A stretch of 64,000 bases of DNA from Diphasiastrum complanatum. Its lineage: Eukaryota > Streptophyta > Lycopodiopsida > Lycopodiales > Lycopodiaceae. How positions within the stretch are numbered: position 1 is the stretch's first letter; each line of letters starts with the position of its first letter. The translations under genes and the position numbers were made by a program. Location: assembly GCA_029204225.1 (NCBI GenBank), contig CM055098.1, positions 52,782,728-52,846,727 on the forward strand. Direction: 5' to 3'. Below the pieces are notes generated by a model that was not told where the DNA came from, did no database searches, and saw only the letters and a program-made list of their open reading frames with translations. This document shows, piece by piece, positions 1-13,332 of the stretch.

Positions 1-1390
1 TCGTTCTTGTTTTTTTTGTTTTTTTTTCCTTATATAGACATTTGTTTTATTTATATAGAGATTTTTTTCATGGAACTTAAGGAAAGAAAAAGGGGAGTCA
101 TCCACATGGCATTATGGTTGGCCCCCCCTTTAGTTTTTAGAGGGCCACACCAACTCAAGGCCAATTTTACTTTGTGCGAGGCGTTACATGTTGGCGACCA
201 ATATCGTCTCTCTAAGGGTGGTTTCACACTAGGGTGGAAAAAAATCCCTTATTGATGCCATTAGTCCAAGAGTGAAAATAGGGTCTCCCTCCTCTTGAAT
301 TGAGTTTGAGTTGCCACCATGTGACACATGAGTTGGCAAAGGCCTTTTATCACGTAGAAGCAACTGAAGTTGGTTATTGGTACTTGGGTAGTTTGCTTGA
401 CAAGTTGATTTGCCAAGGGCCACTTAACACAAACATACCAACAAAGCGAATTAGGTTGTGTTGGTCCATTAACACTTATGGCGTCTTCTATGTCACTTGC
501 CAAGGTATAAAACTGGGTGGTATGAGAAGTGAAGGCAAACAACTTCACACTTGTCTAAATTTCTAAAAGACGAGGACTCGAAGGAATCTCATGGAGCACC
601 AAGAGGAAAGCCTTTGGGGTCTAGGGTCTTTCCACATGTAAACCCATAATCCATTCTTTATGTCATCCCTTCCTTTACGCACACTACCCAATGTCTTAAA
701 TTCACTTCTCACGTCACCACCCGTTTTCCTAGCTTGCAAATGCATTTTAGTTGGTGAATTGATCTACCAACTTCCAAAGCTTTCGCATATGCAAAAGCTG
801 CGAATGCAATTTCTTTCCTAGAATTTCCGTAGAACCTGCTGAACAAGTAAGAACGGGTCAAGGAAGGAAGAACGAGTTTCTATCTAACGTGTTTTTGGCC
901 AGCTGCAGGAGGGGTGAATATAGGGGGGAGTAGGAAGGTCGGGAAAGGGCCTTCAGCCGAGGGTGGTAGCCCGAGGTGAAAATTTTTCCCACGACAAAAT
1001 GGCCGAGGAGGTGACCTTCTGCGGCATGAACTTTTTTTACTTTTTTCTGTGATTTTTTTTACGTGCACTTTCTGCATCTTGGAAAGTAGGCGCAAAAATT
1101 ACGTTATGTGAGACAACCCCTTTTTTTTCATGAAAAAGCAAAAAAAGATTTTCCAGGTTCATGTGAAAGCTTGTAGGGTACCTTGGGACTGGATTTTGAC
1201 TTGTAGAGACCAAGCGAGGCATACACACCTTAACGGGGTATCTTAGTAGCAAACTAGGATTTAAAACCCCCCACCGTTGGATATATAAACAGATTGCCAC
1301 GTGTTTGTAATCAACGATTCGATACTTTCCAGGTGGCTATTTTGACGCGTGGCTTGTATCTAAGTGGGCTGGCGTAGGAGATATTGTGCC
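1..1390. other. No supported gene
   Basis: Mixed-composition sequence with only short open frames and no recognisable protein, RNA gene or repeat family. Frames of 60-95 residues overlap on both strands, as expected by chance. The right end runs into the SmB promoter. Confidence 0.6.
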
Positions 1391-1394
1391 GGTA

Positions 1395-2171
1395 AGCACT
1401 GTCGCAAGACCCCCTTATAAACTGCGGCTAGGGTTTAAAATCTCCCTCTTTCTTTCTATTTCTTCGTCTTTCTTTGTTTGCGAACAGAGAGCGATCGCCA
1501 TAGCCACAGCTTTTCTGTCACAGCCGCGCTCTGAGCTTCGCTCGCGCGCCTGATCTCTATCTACACTACACTACACTACCACATCCGCTGCATACATTTT
1601 CTTCGTTATTGATTGTTTCTTCCTTCTTTCCGGCAAGCGAGCTTAAGTTTTAGGGCTTTCTGTGACTTGAACTTCTTCTTTGGGTCTAGGTTTTGTTGTC
1701 TTGTGCAGGAAAGCTTGGAAGACCTCCTGTTTGACCTTTGCTGAGACGCAGAGCATTTCACCTTCTCCCATTTAGTACTGTATCTCTTCCTAGTCATCCC
1801 ATTTCTTTTTTGTTCTGTTCTTTCAATGAAATGCATCACTTTTTTTGTTTTTGCGCAAACCCATTTTGTAGTATTTGTGGTGCGTGCAGCCAGGTTACTG
1901 TAGAGCAGTCTTGTTGAATAAATAGCTGTAAGTAAGGAAGCCATCTTGCAGTAGACTTTTGTTGTGTTTGAATAATTAGATATGACCTAGGCAGGAAGCC
2001 AGTCTACGGTATAGTACAATTGTTGTAGAATGGACAGAGTCGATTAAGGAAGGAAGTGAGATTACAGTATAGCAGTATCGTTTATGAATAGATAGATTAG
2101 AGCAAGAAAGGAGGAAGGAAGATCTGAGATTTGGGCTATTGTTGCAGGAATCAAAGTCAAATCGAGGCAAA
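1395..2171 (+). promoter_or_regulatory. SmB promoter and 5' leader
   Basis: A TATAAA box lies at 1416-1421. TAGGGTTT at 1429-1436 is the reverse of the plant telo-box AAACCCTA, which is known from promoters and leaders of genes for translation and RNA-processing proteins. A pyrimidine-rich CT leader follows (about 1440-1480). About 700 bases separate this from the SmB start codon. TTGTTGCAG at 2139-2147 looks like a 3' splice site, so a 5'-UTR intron is possible, perhaps starting near the CAGGTTACTG around 1890. The TATA and telo-box are seen directly; transcription start and intron are inferred. Confidence 0.5.
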
Positions 2172-3167
2172 ATGTCGATGTCTCGGAGCTCCAAGATGCT
2201 GCAAAATATCAATTATAGAATGAGGGTTACTATCCAAGATGGGAGGCAGCTTGTGGGAAAGTTTATGGCATTTGACCGTCACATGAATTTGGTTCTTGGT
2301 GATTGTGAGGAGTTCCGGAGGCTGCCCCCCAAAGCAGGGAAAAAGAATGAAGAGCGAGAGGACCGACGCACCCTAGGGCTTGTTCTATTAAGAGGAGAGG
2401 AAGTTGTTTCAATGACAGTCGAAGGACCGCCCCCTCAGGAAGAGTCGCGCACCCGAGGTGCTGCTGCAGCACAACCAGGCCCAGGGCTAGGGCGCGCTGC
2501 AGGGCGAGGCATACCAACTGCGCCATTAGGGCAAGCACAGCCAGGGCTGACCGGCCCAGTGAGAGGAGTCGGGGGCCCATCGCCAGGTATGATGCAGCCA
2601 CAGTTGAACAGGCCCCCTGTTCCTCAGGTTTCAGCTGCTCCTGTTACATATACCGCACCTCAGTCAGGTCCAATCCCTGGTGTAAGGCCACCCTCAGATG
2701 CCCCTATGCAATATCAAAGGCCAATGCAGGGGCCTCCAGGCCCGGGAATGCGCCCACCCGGACCACCTCCTGGCATGATGACTGGACAAATGATGAGTCA
2801 TGGGGGTCCTCCTCCTTACTCAGGTGGTCCACCAAGGCCTGGATTGCCACCACCTCCAGGTCCGCCGCCTCAAATGGGTGGAGGACCAGGGATGCCTCCA
2901 CCTCCTTATGGTCAGAGGCCAATGGGGCCACCACCTCAGATGATGAGAGGACCACCTGGGCCGCCACCTCCAATGGGAACTCCTCCTCGTCCTGGCATGC
3001 CGCCGCCTCCAGGTGGTCCTCCAAGGCCTGGTATGCCCCCACCTCCCCCAGGAGGACCAATGGGTATGTATGGTGGTCCTCCTCGACCTGGCATGCCACC
3101 ACCGCCACCCCCGCAGCAGCAGCAGCAGCAGCAACAACAGCAGCAGCAGCAACCACCTTCTCAGTAA
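2172..3167 (+). CDS. SmB: Small nuclear ribonucleoprotein-associated protein B (SmB/SmB')
   Basis: A 331-residue core protein of the U1, U2, U4/U6 and U5 snRNP Sm ring; it acts in nuclear pre-mRNA splicing. The Sm1 motif spans about residues 13-44 and contains [11 protein letters not shown] (34-44). Sm2 (about 68-86) contains [19 protein letters not shown] basic/acidic linker [10 protein letters not shown] sits between them, as in plant SmB. The remaining 240 residues are rich in Pro, Gly and Met, with PPPGM/GMPPPP-type repeats like those that bind proline-recognition domains in animal SmB, and end in a run of about 13 Gln before PPSQ. An in-frame ATG at 2139 would add 11 residues, but [10 protein letters not shown] at 2172 matches the family N-terminus. 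The coding frame is uninterrupted. Identification is secure; the poly-Gln length may be polymorphic. Confidence 0.96.
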   Translation: MSMSRSSKMLQNINYRMRVTIQDGRQLVGKFMAFDRHMNLVLGDCEEFRRLPPKAGKKNEEREDRRTLGLVLLRGEEVVSMTVEGPPPQEESRTRGAAAAQPGPGLGRAAGRGIPTAPLGQAQPGLTGPVRGVGGPSPGMMQPQLNRPPVPQVSAAPVTYTAPQSGPIPGVRPPSDAPMQYQRPMQGPPGPGMRPPGPPPGMMTGQMMSHGGPPPYSGGPPRPGLPPPPGPPPQMGGGPGMPPPPYGQRPMGPPPQMMRGPPGPPPPMGTPPRPGMPPPPGGPPRPGMPPPPPGGPMGMYGGPPRPGMPPPPPPQQQQQQQQQQQQQPPSQ

Positions 3168-4902
3168 TGCTTAGTGGGTTAGTTCAATCATGACTTCGTA
3201 ATGGGATTTGTTTGAAGACATTTTGCAAATGTGAGACTTTTGGCATGTTTTAAGGTTTGCTCTGCTTTTCGGCTTTACGCTCTTTATGAAAAGGAACATG
3301 TTGTGAAGACTAAGTCACAGAGAATTTGAGTAGGGTAGGTGCAATGTGTTTTGGAAAAGCTTACATTTTATGGTATGCCCTATTTGTAACTGCCATCCCT
3401 TTATGCATTTTTATGTCACAGAATTTTGTACAAGAAATCAAGTCGAGCAACACGTCTTTAGTGACATTACCTGTGTAGTTTGAGTCATAGTTTAAGCAAG
3501 CCAAGAGTTTGAAAGGGGAGTTATTTTGTCAGTCTCCAACTTTCAAGGTCTTCTAATTTTGCTAGGGCTTTTTTTCCTTACGTAAATGTAGTGTATTATG
3601 ATGAGGTAATTAATATATTTTGCATTGTTACAGGTGAAGAGTAATAAGTTTATGTTACTACTAGTTTCTATGTCATGCAATTTATGTAAAACACATCTGA
3701 TCTTGTGTGTGCGCACATGCATTTGCGTGCGGACTTTCTTCAAGCTGTCTTTTGACTAAACTCCCAAGTGTTCAAAACTCTGTCTTTTTTAACCCATCTC
3801 CTTAGTAGGTACCATGACTGTTTTAGTATATGTTCTTTTCTAAGTCCTGTTCAACTTTCAAGCAAGATTGAATGGCAGGTCTATCTCTATAAAATTAGTA
3901 AAAATGTTGTATTGGATGTGGTGCCTCAGATTTACCCAATGATTGTACTACACTTAGGCAGTTACTTTGATCTTGGAAATAAGTTCTGTTTTTTCTATTG
4001 TATCCCCATTTGTATCGATGTTTTTGAGGGTGGCTTGAATTGGCTGTTCAAATAGGACGATTTATTTGATTTGATTGGGAAACAATTGACTATGTTAGCA
4101 TTGAATCAAAGAATCATTTAAGTGTTATTTTGCTGGTTTGGTTTTCTGAGCCTTTTGATATAGCAAAAACAAGTGCTAGTGTAGGATTTAGTAAACTATG
4201 GATGGTGTGGATGAAAGTAAATAAGGCCTTGTTTCTTGGCTGTTAATTCATGAATCATAGATGGTGCATGCTCATTGGCTTTAGTGCTTAGGGTTCTCAC
4301 TTTAGGAGATTAAAATTCGAAGAGCTCTTTGAAATCTGTTCTGAAACTAAATGGTTGGTATGATAGTAAGATGCATACTAATTGAACTCTAGAATGGGAT
4401 TAATGGCTTCAGTGCTTATTGTTATTACTCTTAATTTAAGAAGATTAAGCAGCTCTTAGAATTTGGTTCATAGCAAGACACATTGATGGTGATGCTTATC
4501 ATTAATTAACCTACCCTAATTTGGGTCATCATATATGTATCAATAGGACATTGGATTTTCATGAATATTCACTGGCTTTGCTCTTTAGTGCTAGCAAGTC
4601 AAATAAAATGATAATGAGATAATATGGCCAAAAATAGGAAGGTCAGCTTGGTCAATGCGTTGGAAGTTATATACATCTGAATGTCTGTGTGCATTTTGAC
4701 ACCTAATAAACGAGGGTATATGTATTAGATGTTTCAGTCATTTTAAGAATGAAACATATACTTTTAGCATGCCTTTATACAAAAAGCACAACCAAGGTCT
4801 TATTATACCTTAGTGTGCAGATCTGTTTTGTTGATTGGAACTTCTAACACTGTGATGTACTCTCAAGTATGGAGTATCTTTTTAGTTTGTGTTAGTTAGA
4901 AC
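3168..4902. other. SmB 3' UTR and AT-rich intergenic DNA
   Basis: The first few hundred bases are presumably SmB 3' untranslated region; no poly(A) signal could be chosen with confidence. The rest is AT-rich with short chance frames only (for example 3768-4055). No RNA gene or repeat recognised. Confidence 0.5.
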
Positions 4903-5615
4903 CATAGATGCACCGCGATTCTGAATCGCGATCAGAATCGCGATTCAGAAACGCGTTTCGGGGTTTTCCCAGAATCGCGCAGAATCGTTTTTTTTATTTT
5001 TTGAAATTTTTTTAGGCAATATGGGTATCAGATGAAAGCTCTGATTGAGAGCATTATGACTGTGTAGTTTGCTGACTGTTTCGGGTGCGAAACACCAAAA
5101 AGTGTGTTTTCACTCAGGGAGTTGGAAGGCCAAATCATGAAGAGGCCTTATTGTCGGGGCCGGGACCCCCTGTTTCTCGGGGGGCTATCGCCCCCCGAAC
5201 CCCCTAGAGCTTCCTGCTATATAGACACTGTAGATAAAAATGCTATCACCCCCCATAGATAAAAATGGGGTCCAAATGCGTGCCTAGAAGGGCCCAATAT
5301 TTATGCCCCCAACTATATGCACATTGCACTCACATCTCCAGTGAAACGATTGCAAAAGCGATCATCATCCATACAGTTGATAGCCCAAACTGTAAGATTA
5401 ACATTTATTGCAAACCAGAGCAAATGACAACCAAATAACTATTGAAAATAAGATATGTTTGTGCCTCATCTACTGCACTTTTGAGAGGCAAAACATTGGT
5501 TTGACCATTGATCCCCTAAAAAATTTTCAGCCATAAGCTATTTTTCCATTTTTTTTTTTTGCGATTCTGGGTTCAGAATCGTGGACCCAGCGAATCGCGA
5601 TTCGGTGCATCTATG
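4903..5615 (+). mobile_element. hAT-like non-autonomous DNA transposon (MITE), copy 1
   Basis: A 713-bp element bounded by CATAGATGCACC and its exact inverted complement GGTGCATCTATG. It is flanked by GTTAGAAC (4895-4902) and GCTAGAAC (5616-5623), an 8-bp target duplication with one mismatch. Eight-bp duplications and C-A-starting short termini are typical of the hAT superfamily. Subterminal DNA is packed with GATTC/GAATCGCGATTC palindromes. There is no transposase frame, so it would depend on an autonomous partner. A related element lies inverted at 34675-35425 and shares an internal block (GGCAATATGGGTATCAGATG, about 5012-5031). Confidence 0.85.
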
Positions 5616-8547
<2,932 letters not shown>

Positions 8548-8931
8548 AGTACAATCTCAACCCCTTAATGAGGATCCATTGGAGGGCAAGTCTGGTGCCA
8601 ACAGCCACGGTAATTCCAGCTCCAATAGCGTATATCTGAGTTGTTGTAGTTAAAAAGCTCGTAGTTGGATCTTGGGATAAGGCGAACGGTCTGGCTCCTT
8701 TGGTGTGCACTGGTCTCTCCATTCTTTTGGTCGGGGACGCACTCCTAACCTTAATTGGCTGTGACGCGAAGTCGACGATGTTTCTTTGAAAAACTTAGCT
8801 CAAAGCAGGCCTATGCTCTGATTACATTAGCATGGAATAACGTGATAGGACTCTAGTCCTATTGTGTTGGTCTTCGAGACCAAAGTAATGATTAATATGG
8901 ACAGTTGGGGGCATTTATATTTCATTGTCAG

Positions 8932-8963
<32 letters not shown>

Positions 8964-9172
8964 TACTACGAAAGCATTTGCTACGGATGTTTTCATTAAT
9001 CAAGGACAAAACTTGGGGGCTTGAAGCCAATCAGATACCATCCTAGTCTCAACCATAAATGATGTCGGATAGGGACTGGCGGGTGTTAATTCGATGACCC
9101 CAATGACACCTTATGAGAAATCAAAGTTTTTGGGTTTTGGAAAGAGTATGGTTGCAAGGCTGAAACTTAAAG
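8548..9172 (+). rRNA. 18S rRNA fragment, middle part (degenerate)
   Basis: Matches roughly nucleotides 540-1140 of plant nuclear 18S rRNA. Landmarks: GAGGATCCATTGGAGGGCAA, GTAATTCCAGCTCCAATAGC, AAAAAGCTCGTAGTTGGATC, GTGAAATTCTTGGATTTATG and CCGTCCTAGTCTC-like sequence (here CATCCTAGTCTC). Invariant positions are changed (GCCAACAGCCACGG for GCCAGCAGCCGCGG), so this is a pseudogene fragment. It stops at AAACTTAAAG, exactly where the minus-strand fragment at 10071-10701 takes over about 30 nucleotides further along 18S. The variable region reads GGATCTTGGGATAAGGCG, a non-seed-plant type as I recall. Confidence 0.95.
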
Positions 9173-9253
9173 AGGAGATGAAACCTTAACAAATGGAAAG
9201 AAAAAAAGTGATTTTGAGAAAGAGAGAGCCTAAAAAAGATAAGACTTCAAATG

Positions 9254-9257
<4 letters not shown>

Positions 9258-9284
<27 letters not shown>

Positions 9285-9297
9285 GGTGTGGGTGTGC

Positions 9298-9366
<69 letters not shown>
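9258..9366. repeat. (TG)n(GA)n compound microsatellite
   Basis: About 40 bp of TG-rich repeat followed by a pure AG run from 9301 to 9366. It lies just downstream of the plus-strand 18S fragment and mirrors the CT tract beside the minus-strand fragment. Confidence 0.97.
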
Positions 9367-9370
<4 letters not shown>

Positions 9371-9679
9371 ATCACTAACACAATGAAGGCAATAACAAAG
9401 AAATAGTATGCAAAATACTAGTGAAGAATTGTGTTAAAAAATGCTCACTTTATAGCATTTTTAGAATTTTGAGTGTATGTGGCTGTGCCACGACAATTCT
9501 TGCCATGCGTGGCAGAAAAAATAATTTTTTTTTAGTACTGTCTTGTCTCATTCTTTTAAGGACAAGTGAAAATGAGACATGACATTTAATTTTTTTTAAT
9601 TTTAGAGGACAACTATTAAAATAATAAGACATTAAATTTAAGTAGTTTTTGTAATTTTTTTGATGTTAGTGTCATGTAA

Positions 9680-10070
9680 GGGAATTGTCGAGGACCCGCG
9701 TGCCCACCCGAGCCCGTGGCTCGAAGTGGTCGTGCGCCAGGGGGTCCCGGCTCCTCTCCCAAACATGAAGGACTTCTCCCATTTTCGGTGCTCATGCGTC
9801 CCATCTCACTCCCACAGTCGGGCGAGAGGGAGGGAGGAATGCTCGGTCCTCGGCTGCCAACGCCGAATCGGCACCAAGCCGGAGGAGGGGTGCGACGTGG
9901 GCGGCGGCCCGGGCGGTTGGGCATCCCCAGACTGGACGAGCGTGATCTGCCGCAACGCATCCAACGAGGCGCCCCAGTGGGGCTAGGAGCGCTCTGACAG
10001 CTGCACCTCTGGATGCGGCTCCTCATTGGACATCCACAGTTCATCGGGCCTGTTTGATTGGTGTGTCAAT
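9680..10070 (-). other. ITS1-like rDNA spacer attached to an 18S 3' end
   Basis: A GC-rich island in otherwise AT-rich DNA, lying immediately downstream of the 18S 3' terminus on the minus strand, so positionally it is ITS1. No 5.8S sequence follows, so the spacer is truncated near 9680. The open frames across it (for example 9616-10044 minus) are a by-product of high GC. Confidence 0.75.
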
Positions 10071-10698
10071 AATGATCATTCCGTAGGTTCACCTACGAAA
10101 ACCTTGTTACGACTTCTTGTTTTTCTAGATGATAAGGTTTAATGAATTTCTCACAATGTCATCGGTGACGGACCGTCAGCATCGCCGCAATTTGAAAACT
10201 TCACCAGACCATTCAATTTGTAGGAGCAACGGACGGTGTGTACAAAGGGAAGGGATGTAGTCAACGTGAGCTGATGACTCGTGCTTACTAGAAATTCCTT
10301 GTTGAAGATCAATAATTGCAATGATCTGTCCCCATCACGATGAAATTTCAAAAGATTACCTAGGCCTATCGGCCCAGGTCATAAACTCGTTGAATTCATC
10401 AGTGTAGCGCGCGTGCGGCCCAGAACATCTAAGGGCATCATAGAGCTATTATTGCCTCAAACTTCCATCTGCTGGACATGAATAGTCCCTCCCGAAGTTG
10501 GCCACCAAGAAGATTCTTCGTGTAACTAGTTAGCAAGTTGAGGTCTCGTTCGTTAACGGAATTAACCAAACAAATCACTCCACCAACTAAGAACGGACAT
10601 GCACCACCACCCATAGAATCGGAAAAGAGCTCTCAATCTGTCAATCCTTACTATATCTGGACTTGGTAAGTTTTTCCATGTTGAGTCAAATTAAGCTG

Positions 10699-10701
<3 letters not shown>
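10071..10701 (-). rRNA. 18S rRNA fragment, 3' part (degenerate)
   Basis: On the minus strand this covers about 18S nucleotide 1170 to the 3' end. It begins CTGCAGCTTAATTTGACTCA and includes AAGGATTGACAGATTGAGAG, TTAATTCCGTTAACGAACGA, GATGCCCTTAGATGTTCTGG, TTTGTACACACCG and the terminal GTAACAAGG...GATCATT. Changes at conserved sites (CACCGTCCGTTGCTCC for CACCGCCCGTCGCTCC) mark it as non-functional. It abuts a CT microsatellite at 10702. Confidence 0.95.

Positions 10702-10777
<76 letters not shown>
10702..10777. repeat. (CT)n(AC)n microsatellite
   Basis: A CT run of about 66 bp then a short AC run, directly adjoining the 18S fragment. Confidence 0.97.
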
Positions 10778-11862
10778 ATGTCTTCTAGTGGTAGTGGTTC
10801 TAGGAGAAGACCAAGATCCTCTTCTAGTGGAAGAAGACGATCGGAGTTGCGAACTTTTATGGTTTGCTATCTCCAGAAGAGAGACAAAGATTGAAACATC
10901 TTTGTCGTTCCGAATAAGAGCTCGATTCCAATAGAAGTAATCCTTCGATGGATATCCCATCAGAAGAATCATGCAATTTGTTTTATAATTTAGAAGATAA
11001 TGGATCCATCATCAAAGATACCCTTGCTCTCAAATATTTTGGCCACAACTTATTCACTCCTTGGGAGCAACAAGACCAAGATGACAATAATAAGATACTT
11101 GCTATTTGAATAGTGAGTTTTCTCAATCAAATAGATTTGGGGAGGTGTGGGCATTGATGAATATGTGTATGCATATTCGTCATAAGCGTCAATCCTCTCG
11201 AAGATATGTAAAAAATGGCAAAAAAAAATCGGGGTGGGCTTCAAAAAAAGATTGGGCAAAGGTGATACACGAGTCAAAGCATATGAATCCCGATCGCTTC
11301 AACGGGAAGCGACCAAATCAAGAACCAGTCTCTTGGGCCAATCTCACATGGGCTCGGATGAGAAATCCAATTTACAAGCCCAATTTATAAGTTTTGCTTT
11401 TTAGTTTGATTTTATTATAATTACTTTAGTTATGTTTTTTATTACTAATCACGTTTCGTATCTAAATGATTGCATTCATGTTTGTAAAGCAAAGAGATAT
11501 TGGGAGAAAATACACAGATGCCAAATATAAGATTGGGTTCCAACAAGGCTACAGTGCCTTGGTGGACCATCTTGCTCAACAAGGCATTCATCCTATGGTA
11601 AATTCTTGCTACATCAATCTCATTTGCTCCTACTATCTAATAATCATTTTTATTAGTTTTTCTTTCTTGTTAATGAATTTCTTTTACTTTACTTATTTGT
11701 TATTGACTTTTGTTATCTTTTGTGATGTGTAGAGAAGCTCGGCATCTTATGTAGAGGAGGGGTAGGGTGAAGAAGCTGGTAAAGTGGAAGTGGAAGAGGA
11801 AGGGGAAATGTTCGGAAGGACAAGCTTCTGCACAAGACTCGGATTCAGACGATGACAATTAA
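10778..11862 (+). pseudogene. Decayed unknown gene with spliced-exon signals
   Basis: An ATG at 10778 opens a Ser/Arg-rich start (MSSSGSGSRRRPRSSSSGRR) that soon meets a stop. Frames at 11106-11390 and 11466-11597 are richer in codon-like sequence than the surroundings. The second (KYTDAKYKIGFQQGYSALVD) ends at ATG|GTAAATTC, and an acceptor TGATGTGTAG lies at 11732, giving a 135-bp intron. Near 11780-11862 another frame encodes a basic stretch KWKWKRKGK followed by an acidic end QDSDSDDDN before a stop. I do not recognise the family. A basic patch and acidic tail would fit a nuclear or transposon-encoded protein. The assignment of these pieces to one gene is inference. Confidence 0.3.
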
Positions 11863-12859
11863 GAAGTCTTTGTTTGTTTAATGTTTAATGTTTTTTAATT
11901 TACCTTTTAGCTTTGATGTAGCAAGTAGGAAGAAAGGGATTTTGTTTCAAGCCCTTTCTTAAAAAAAAAAAACTCAATGTACTTTCTTTCAAAGGATCGG
12001 ATTGTGTGTGTGTGTGTGTGTGTGTGAATTTTGTTTCATCATCTATGTTTATCAATTGTTAATGTATATTTCAATTCTTGTCTATAATTGCATTGTTTGT
12101 TTTAAGTTTTACTCATTTATTGTGCATCATCTATGATTGTATTAACATCTTGTTTTTGTTATAAGAATGTATTTGGGTAGCTCACATATAGTTTGTGTAA
12201 TCTAGTATCAAGTACAAAACATATACATAACATCAAAATCTACCAAACCATTTATTTAAATGAAATCACAAAATTTTCATATAAAAATTGATCACATACC
12301 TCATTTGCTTGTCTTCATCAAAAGCCCTTTCCTTTCAAAAGCCATCATCCTTTTTATTCTACAAATCAATCAATCAAAGGCAAATCATTAAAGATTAGCA
12401 TATATAAATAGTTCTATTTGTCACCCTTCATTAACTAATTGTGACTTTGAAGAACGCATCAATGAAAAAGAAGATTATTTTTCTAGATATGTGAAAGCTA
12501 CATATGTAATGGTTTGAGCGATCAGACCTATTAGATGTGGTGAAGAACTATTCATCAACTATAGCTTCAATCGTCCTCTACCAAGATGTGTACAAAAAGT
12601 TTTGAGCCAAGCACAGCCATGTGTGTTGTAAATACCAAAAGTACATCCTTTTCATTTGAGTTCAATTTGGATGTCTTATTTGACTTTTAGTTTCGATATG
12701 ATGTTGCTTTTGGATGTCTTATTTAAGTTCACATTTGATATTATGTTTGATGTTAAGCTTTTACAAATAATGCTCAGTTTTCAATGTCTTGTTTCAATTC
12801 CAATTATAATATAATGTTTGATTAAGGACATTATCCACTCTGGATCTCCCCAAACTTGA
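11863..12859. other. No gene; short (TG)n tract at about 12005-12027
   Basis: AT-rich sequence holding a small TG microsatellite and no recognisable coding sequence. Confidence 0.5.
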
Positions 12860-13332
12860 GGAATTCATCAATGTACCGATCGAGATACTCCATGAACCGA
12901 TTGATGTCGAACCACCCCAATGGATAATCCAATGTCGTTTGTACCCCACACAGTCCGAAACTTCCCCAAGACCTTTCGAGGTTTGATAGCAAGGGAGATC
13001 CGCGAAACTTCCTTCAGATCTACACCCAAGCGTGTAGGGCCTATGGAGATGATAGCCCTCAAGAGCTATTAAGACATTTCAATCTATGCCTAACCGATAC
13101 TGCAAAAGATTGGTATTTCAATCTTGAGCAGAACAAATGAGATGATTGGAACGGCTTACAGGCTGAAATTATCACGACATTCAAAACCACCCGCTTGCTT
13201 TCTGATCCATACCTGCAATTAGGACGTTCGTATGGAAAGAATAACGAGTCTGTACGCGACTATATCGAAATAATTAAGCGATTGTGCGGTGGATGTGACC
13301 CTGATAGCATCCCAAACCATGGCATCTTGTAG
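12860..13332 (+). pseudogene. LTR-retrotransposon gag remnant
   Basis: One plus frame reads SKGDPRNFLQIYTQACRAYG, then LLRHFNLCLTDTAKDWYFNL, then a stop at about 13138, then DDWNGLQAEIITTF and a stretch ending IKRLCGGCDPDS. This is the pattern of a plant Ty3/gypsy gag (retrotransposon gag family): a FDGKSDPR-like start and a W-[FY]-x-L core. It ends at a stop near 13332 with no zinc knuckle or protease after it. The minus-strand frame at 12868-13062 is a shadow. Confidence 0.75.

Noticed and set aside
2704-3156. Minus-strand ORFs opposite SmB (150 and 110 residues)
   Set aside because: Shadows of the Pro/Gly/Gln-rich coding sequence; the plus frame is clearly SmB.
9193-9378. ORFs made of alternating Arg-Glu or Ser-Leu across GA/CT tracts (also 10691-10972, 34758-35054, 56162-56647)
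   Set aside because: They are translations of dinucleotide microsatellites with no other protein-like content.
9616-10044. A 142-residue minus ORF and two plus ORFs in the GC-rich block
   Set aside because: The block lies directly behind the 18S 3' end and is ITS1-like spacer; high GC reduces stops.
8548-10701. A functional 18S rRNA gene
   Set aside because: The pieces are in opposite orientations, incomplete, and altered at invariant positions.
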